From Rhodospirillales bacterium (GTDB lineage Bacteria > Pseudomonadota > Alphaproteobacteria > Rhodospirillales > WMHbin7): 64,000 nt of DNA. This document shows, in pieces, positions 60,487-64,000 of the stretch (within the stretch, counting starts at the first letter, position 1; each line of letters opens with the position of its first letter). The notes below the pieces were generated by a model. It saw only the letters and a list, made by a program, of their open reading frames with translations. It was not told the DNA's origin and searched no databases. The DNA lies in assembly GCA_016215555.1 (NCBI GenBank), contig JACRJC010000005.1, positions 1-64,000 on the forward strand, given 5' to 3'. The translations under genes and the position numbers were made by a program.

Positions 60487-62382
60487 TCAGCCTCCGAAAA
60501 ACGCCGTGGCGGCGCGGAAGGTGGCGAACGACGCGACATAGGCCAGCGTCGTCAGGAAGAAGAACATGATGAACGGCCACAGCCAGGAATTCAATTCACG
60601 TTTGACCACGCCCAGCGTGGCCATGCATTGCGGCGCGAAGACAAACCAGGCCAGAAGCGACAAGGCCGTCGGCAGGCTCCAAGATTGGGCCAGCACGCTG
60701 GCCAGCGAGCTTTGCAGCGCGTCTCCGGAATCGGACAGGGCATAGATGGTGCCGAGAACGCCCACCGCCACTTCGCGGGCCGCCATGCCCGGCACCAGGG
60801 CCATGGCGATCTGCCAGTTGAAGCCGATGGGGGCCAGAATGGGTTCCAGCGCATGGCCGATCATGCCGGCAATGGAATAGTTGATGGCCGGTTCGGTCGC
60901 ATCCAAGGGCGCCGCCGGAAATGTGCCCAGGAACCAGACGATGATCATCAGGGCGAAAATGGTGGTGCCGGCCCGGGTCAGGAAGGCCTTGGCGCGGTCG
61001 TAAAGCCCCAGCGCCACATTGCGCGGGCGCGGCAGACGATAGGCGGGCAGCTCCATCAGCAAGGGTTCGCGGGCTCCCTTCAAGATGGTCTGCTTGAGAA
61101 GCAGGGCCACCAGCAGCGCCGACAGGATGCCCGCCGCGTAAAGGCCGAACATGACCAGGCCGGGCAGGCCGATCCAGCCGCCCATGACATTCTGGTTGGG
61201 CACGAAAGCGGCGATGATGAGCGTATAGACCGGCAGGCGGGCCGAGCAGGTCATCAGGGGGGCGATCATGATGGTGGCGATGCGGTCGGCGCGGTTCTCG
61301 ATGGTGCGCGCCGCCATGATGCCGGGCACGGCGCAGGCGAAACTGGACAGCAGCGGAATGAAGGCGCGGCCATGCAGCCCGACGCCGCCCATCATCTTGT
61401 CGAGCAGAAAGGCGGCCCTGGCCATATAGCCGGAATCTTCCAGCAATTGGATGAACAAGAACAGAACCAGGATCTGCGGCAGGAAGATGACGACGCTGCC
61501 GACGCCGGCGATCACGCCATCGACGATCAGGCTTTTCAAGGCGCCGTCGGGCAACAGGCTGTTGATGGCCTCGGTCAAAAGGCCGATGCCGCCGTCGATC
61601 AGGTCCATCGGCCAGGCCGCCCAACTGAACACGGCCTGGAAGACGAAGAAAAGCAGGGCGAACAAGATGAACAGCCCCGCCGCCGGATGCAGCAGCAGCT
61701 TGTCCAGGCGGTGCGTCGCCGTATGGGGGCGGGCCGGCTTGCTGATGGCCTGGGCCAGAATGGCCTCGACCTCTCGGTGATAGTCGCGTAGATCGTGCGA
61801 GCTGGGCTCGGTCCATTCGCAAGCGCCATGATGCGGAATCAGGCCCTCGACCTCGGCAATGGGCAGGGTGCGGTCAATCTGGTTGACCAGACCCTGGATG
61901 CCTTCCTTGCGGATGGCGATGGTGGGCACGACCGGCACGCCCAGCGCCGCCGACAGTTCCGAAGCATCGACAGCCATGCCCAGCTTTTCCGCCTCGTCCA
62001 TCATGTTCAGGGCCAGAATGATGGGCAGGCCCAGCTTCTTCATTTCCAGAACCAGGCGCAGGTTCAAGCGCAGATTGGTGGCGTCGGCGACGCAGATGAT
62101 GGCGTCGGGAACGGCCTCGTCCTCCATCTTGCCCAGGACGACGTCGCGCGTCACTTCCTCGTCGGGCGAGCGGGCGCGCAGCGAATAGGTGCCGGGCAGA
62201 TCGACCAGCTTGACCTTGGTGCCGGCGGGGCTGATGAACAGGCCTTCCTTGCGCTCGACCGTGACCCCGGCATAGTTGGCGACCTTCTGGCGCGACCCGG
62301 TCAGGGCGTTGAACAGCGCCGTCTTGCCGCAATTGGGATTGCCGACCAGGGCGACTTTGGGACTTAGTCTTTTCTTTTTCAT
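60487..62382 (-). CDS. feoB: Ferrous iron transporter FeoB
   Basis: FeoB is the GTPase-linked Fe(II) permease of the inner membrane. The 631-residue protein has the G1 box GNPNCGKT at 14-21, G3 DLPGTYSL, G4 NMMD, and a transmembrane domain with two Gate motifs (including LFLFIQLLEDSGYMARAAF and CAVPGIMAAR). It is shorter than E. coli FeoB (773), lacking part of the C-terminal region, as in many alphaproteobacteria. The start overlaps the feoA stop by 4 bp. Confidence 0.96.
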   Translation of the reverse strand: MKKKRLSPKVALVGNPNCGKTALFNALTGSRQKVANYAGVTVERKEGLFISPAGTKVKLVDLPGTYSLRARSPDEEVTRDVVLGKMEDEAVPDAIICVADATNLRLNLRLVLEMKKLGLPIILALNMMDEAEKLGMAVDASELSAALGVPVVPTIAIRKEGIQGLVNQIDRTLPIAEVEGLIPHHGACEWTEPSSHDLRDYHREVEAILAQAISKPARPHTATHRLDKLLLHPAAGLFILFALLFFVFQAVFSWAAWPMDLIDGGIGLLTEAINSLLPDGALKSLIVDGVIAGVGSVVIFLPQILVLFLFIQLLEDSGYMARAAFLLDKMMGGVGLHGRAFIPLLSSFACAVPGIMAARTIENRADRIATIMIAPLMTCSARLPVYTLIIAAFVPNQNVMGGWIGLPGLVMFGLYAAGILSALLVALLLKQTILKGAREPLLMELPAYRLPRPRNVALGLYDRAKAFLTRAGTTIFALMIIVWFLGTFPAAPLDATEPAINYSIAGMIGHALEPILAPIGFNWQIAMALVPGMAAREVAVGVLGTIYALSDSGDALQSSLASVLAQSWSLPTALSLLAWFVFAPQCMATLGVVKRELNSWLWPFIMFFFLTTLAYVASFATFRAATAFFGG

Positions 62383-62669
62383 CGCTGGGGCTCGCTCAGC
62401 TTGTGAACGAGAATGGCGTCGGCCTCGGCGCGGCGCAGCGCCACCGTGCTGGTCCCGGCCCGCACAGCGATGGGATCGCGCTTGGGAAAGCCTTCATGCA
62501 GGATTTCGACCTCTGTGCCCTCGACCAGTCCCATTTCGATCAGTCGGCGCTCCAACTCGCCCTTGCGCAGGGTGGTTTTGATGCCGGTTTCGTCAAGACC
62601 GACGATTTCGGCTTTGGCGCCCTTATGCAGGCTTCCCAGGGGTACGGGCTTTTGCTGAAGTTTCGGCAT
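62379..62669 (-). CDS. feoA: Ferrous iron transport protein FeoA
   Basis: FeoA is a small SH3-like cytoplasmic partner of FeoB. The 96-residue protein shows GAKAEIVGLDE, LERRLIEMGLVEGTEVEILHEG and DPIAVRAGTSTVALRRAEA, the whole-family pattern. It heads the feoA-feoB-small protein operon. A Fur-like dyad overlapping a TTGACA lies within 40 bases upstream, and no Shine-Dalgarno is evident. Confidence 0.94.
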   Translation of the reverse strand: MPKLQQKPVPLGSLHKGAKAEIVGLDETGIKTTLRKGELERRLIEMGLVEGTEVEILHEGFPKRDPIAVRAGTSTVALRRAEADAILVHKLSEPQR

Positions 62670-62677
62670 GGGCGCAT

Positions 62678-62704
62678 TTGCGAATTACTTGCAACCGATG
62701 TCAA
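62678..62704 (-). promoter_or_regulatory. Candidate feo promoter with Fur/Mur-like box
   Basis: On the minus strand TTGACA (62704-62699) is followed by the imperfect dyad TTGCAAGTAATTCGCAA (62694-62678). TTGC and GCAA half-sites fit the TGCAA-type boxes described for alphaproteobacterial Fur/Mur regulators. The dyad overlaps the expected -10, as an iron repressor site would. The weak -10 (GCAAAT) would put the start of transcription almost at the feoA ATG. The regulator assignment is inference. Confidence 0.45.
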
Positions 62705-62734
62705 TTGAAAAAACGCCTATCCAAGCCTCGTCTT

Positions 62735-63385
62735 TCACAAGTCCTTGTTGATGAAACATTTTTCCATCCTGAGCCGGCGTCCGCACATCCAAGCGACGAT
62801 GGGCCGGGAATGGGCCACGAGCAGGAATGACAGGCCGTGGGTTTGGCGGATATGGTCCAGCAAGGCCAAAATCTCGGCCTGGACGGTCATGTCCAGGGCG
62901 CTGGTCGGCTCGTCCAACAACAGTAATTTCGGATTTGTCATCAAGGCTCTGGCAATAACCACGCGTTGGCGCTGGCCGCCAGATAGCTGGTGCGGATAGC
63001 GGTTCAGCAAATCCAAAGGTAGGCCGACGCTGTCCATGGCTTCCTGGATGCGCGTTTGCGGATTCGCCAGCCGATGAACGATCAGGGGTTCGGCCAATGC
63101 CCTGGCCACCGAATGGCGGGGATGAAGGGCGCCGTAGGGGTCCTGGAAGACCATGTTGAGAATCTTGCTGCGCTCCAATCCCGACAGGCTTTTCAGATCG
63201 CGGCCCTCGAAACGAATCTCGCCTTCATAGTCGATCAGTCCGGCGATGGCCCTTAAGATTGTGCTTTTGCCCGAGCCCGAAGGGCCGACCAGGCCCAGGC
63301 TTTCGCCGTCGTCGATGTCAAGGCACACCCGATCAACCAGCCTGCGGCCATCGATGCTGACGGAAAGGTTCCTGACGCTCAGCAT
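62735..63385 (-). CDS. ABC transporter ATP-binding protein (DppF/NikE-like)
   Basis: The 216-residue ATPase has Walker A GPSGSGKST, Q-loop VFQDPYGALHPR, signature LSGGQRQRV and Walker B LLLLDEPTSAL. The H-loop reads VAHSRPI instead of the usual SHDL, and the oligopeptide-type C-terminal domain is missing. It pairs with a second ATPase just upstream; together they would power a peptide or metal-chelate importer whose permeases lie outside the window. The start is ATG 63385, inside the end of the partner gene. Confidence 0.87.
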   Translation of the reverse strand: MLSVRNLSVSIDGRRLVDRVCLDIDDGESLGLVGPSGSGKSTILRAIAGLIDYEGEIRFEGRDLKSLSGLERSKILNMVFQDPYGALHPRHSVARALAEPLIVHRLANPQTRIQEAMDSVGLPLDLLNRYPHQLSGGQRQRVVIARALMTNPKLLLLDEPTSALDMTVQAEILALLDHIRQTHGLSFLLVAHSRPIVAWMCGRRLRMEKCFINKDL

Positions 63386-64000
63386 GGCATCCTCGGGATC
63401 GAGGCGATCAGGCGTTGGGTGAAGGGATGCAAAGGCGTTGCATCCGCCAACAGTTCCTCGACGATACGTCCTTCCTGCATGACCAGAATGCGGGGGCAAT
63501 GCTCCAGCGCCAGGTCGATATCATGGGTGATGAGCAGCAGCGCCATGCCCTGCGCGCCGGCTTGGCGTTCGATCAAATCCATCACCTGGGCGGCCAGGTC
63601 GGGATCAAGCGCGCTGGTCGGTTCGTCGGCGATGAGAAGAAGGGGCGATTGGGCCAGCGTCATGGCCAGATAGGCCCGCTGTCCCTGGCCGCCCGACAAT
63701 TGATGCGGATAGCGCGCGGCGATATCCGGGGCCAGGCCGACCTCGGCAAGCAGTTCCTCGACCGGCCTGGCTGTGATCTCGCCGATCTGTTGGCGAATGG
63801 TCATGGTCGGGTGCAGCGAATAGCGGGGATCTTGCAGCATCAGGCCGATCTTGCGTCCGCGCAGGCGTCGCCAATCGGCTTGTTTGGCGTTGCGCATGTC
63901 ATGGCCGTCGATCTCGAACTTGTCAAAGGCGACGATGCCAGGCCCAGCCACCAGCCCCATCAGTGCCCGGCCCAGCGTGCTTTTGCCCGAGCCCGATTCG
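63379..64000 (-). CDS. ABC transporter ATP-binding protein (DppD/NikD-like), N-terminus outside window
   Basis: Only the C-terminal about 207 residues are inside the window. Reading in from the right edge gives ESGSGKSTLGRAL (Walker A), then MLQDPRYSLHPTMTIRQQI, the signature LSGGQGQRAYLA (Q-G instead of Q-R), Walker B LLLIADEPTSALDPDL and switch His ITHDID. PHQLSGGQ and HPFTQRLIASIP near the end match the peptide/nickel group. It overlaps the DppF-like gene by 7 bp and is expressed with it. Confidence 0.87.
   Translation of the reverse strand, partial: ESGSGKSTLGRALMGLVAGPGIVAFDKFEIDGHDMRNAKQADWRRLRGRKIGLMLQDPRYSLHPTMTIRQQIGEITARPVEELLAEVGLAPDIAARYPHQLSGGQGQRAYLAMTLAQSPLLLIADEPTSALDPDLAAQVMDLIERQAGAQGMALLLITHDIDLALEHCPRILVMQEGRIVEELLADATPLHPFTQRLIASIPRMPC

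Noticed and set aside
60361-61791. 476-residue plus-strand frame over feoB
   Set aside because: Gln/His/Gly-rich antisense of feoB and of the Cys-rich gene.

Overview
This window looks like chromosomal DNA of a high-GC, Gram-negative alphaproteobacterium, probably in or near the Rhodospirillales. Three things point there. A Tol-Pal envelope block (tolB, pal, cpoB) runs into tilS-ftsH-folP. The order lptF-lptD-surA-pdxA-rsmA is an alphaproteobacterial outer-membrane biogenesis arrangement. The genes are densely packed, with many ATGA/TGATG overlaps and GTG or TTG starts. The placement is inferred from gene order and protein character; no 16S or other decisive marker is present, and I see no tRNA, rRNA, CRISPR array or transposase.

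Layout. (1) 1-1.14 kb, minus strand: a truncated GH24-type lysozyme and a small secreted protein of unknown function. (2) 1.4-9.4 kb, plus strand: tolB, two tandem pal genes, cpoB, tilS, ftsH, folP. tolQRA do not precede tolB, and glmM does not follow folP. (3) 9.43-9.6 kb: two palindromic 76-bp elements, the first of which supplies the folP stop codon. (4) 9.6-33 kb: a mosaic of short opposing operons for glycan or surface-molecule synthesis. It holds four radical SAM enzymes, several SAM-methyltransferase-like proteins, glycosyltransferase-like proteins including a GT11 fucosyltransferase, a GDP-mannose 3,5-epimerase-like protein, a nucleotide-sugar dehydrogenase, a FemAB-like protein, and an oxidoreductase/aminotransferase/acetyltransferase/epimerase set of the kind that makes 3-acetamido sugars. 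Long poly-C tracts lie in the two paralogous glycosyltransferase-like genes. (5) 33-36.7 kb: phenylacetate-type catabolic genes paaY, paaG and paaJ, plus an exported hydratase-like protein, with a strong DNA dyad upstream. (6) 36.8-41.2 kb: a complete AmmeMemoRadiSam triad followed by a secreted hydrolase and another radical SAM protein. (7) 41.2-51.8 kb, minus strand: a zinc-ribbon protein, acyl-CoA dehydrogenase, DUF6134-like protein, D-2-hydroxyacid dehydrogenase, rsmA, pdxA, surA, lptD, lptF. (8) 51.9-60.3 kb: cysQ, tsaC, arfB, gmk, yicC, a MntA-HepT toxin-antitoxin pair, an SDR/glycosyltransferase/PIG-L deacetylase operon, and panB. (9) 60.3-64 kb, minus strand: the feoA-feoB iron uptake operon with a small Cys-rich membrane protein, then two peptide/nickel-type ABC ATPases, the last cut by the window end.

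How it works together. The flanks are housekeeping envelope and translation genes. The 9.6-33 kb stretch is accessory. Its radical SAM and methyltransferase enzymes most likely decorate a sugar, lipid or peptide moiety of a surface polymer made by the neighbouring sugar-nucleotide and transferase genes. The least described parts are the twin radical SAM proteins whose SPASM-like cysteines sit at the N-terminus, and the paralogous poly-C-bearing transferase-like proteins. Six radical SAM proteins lie within about 32 kb.
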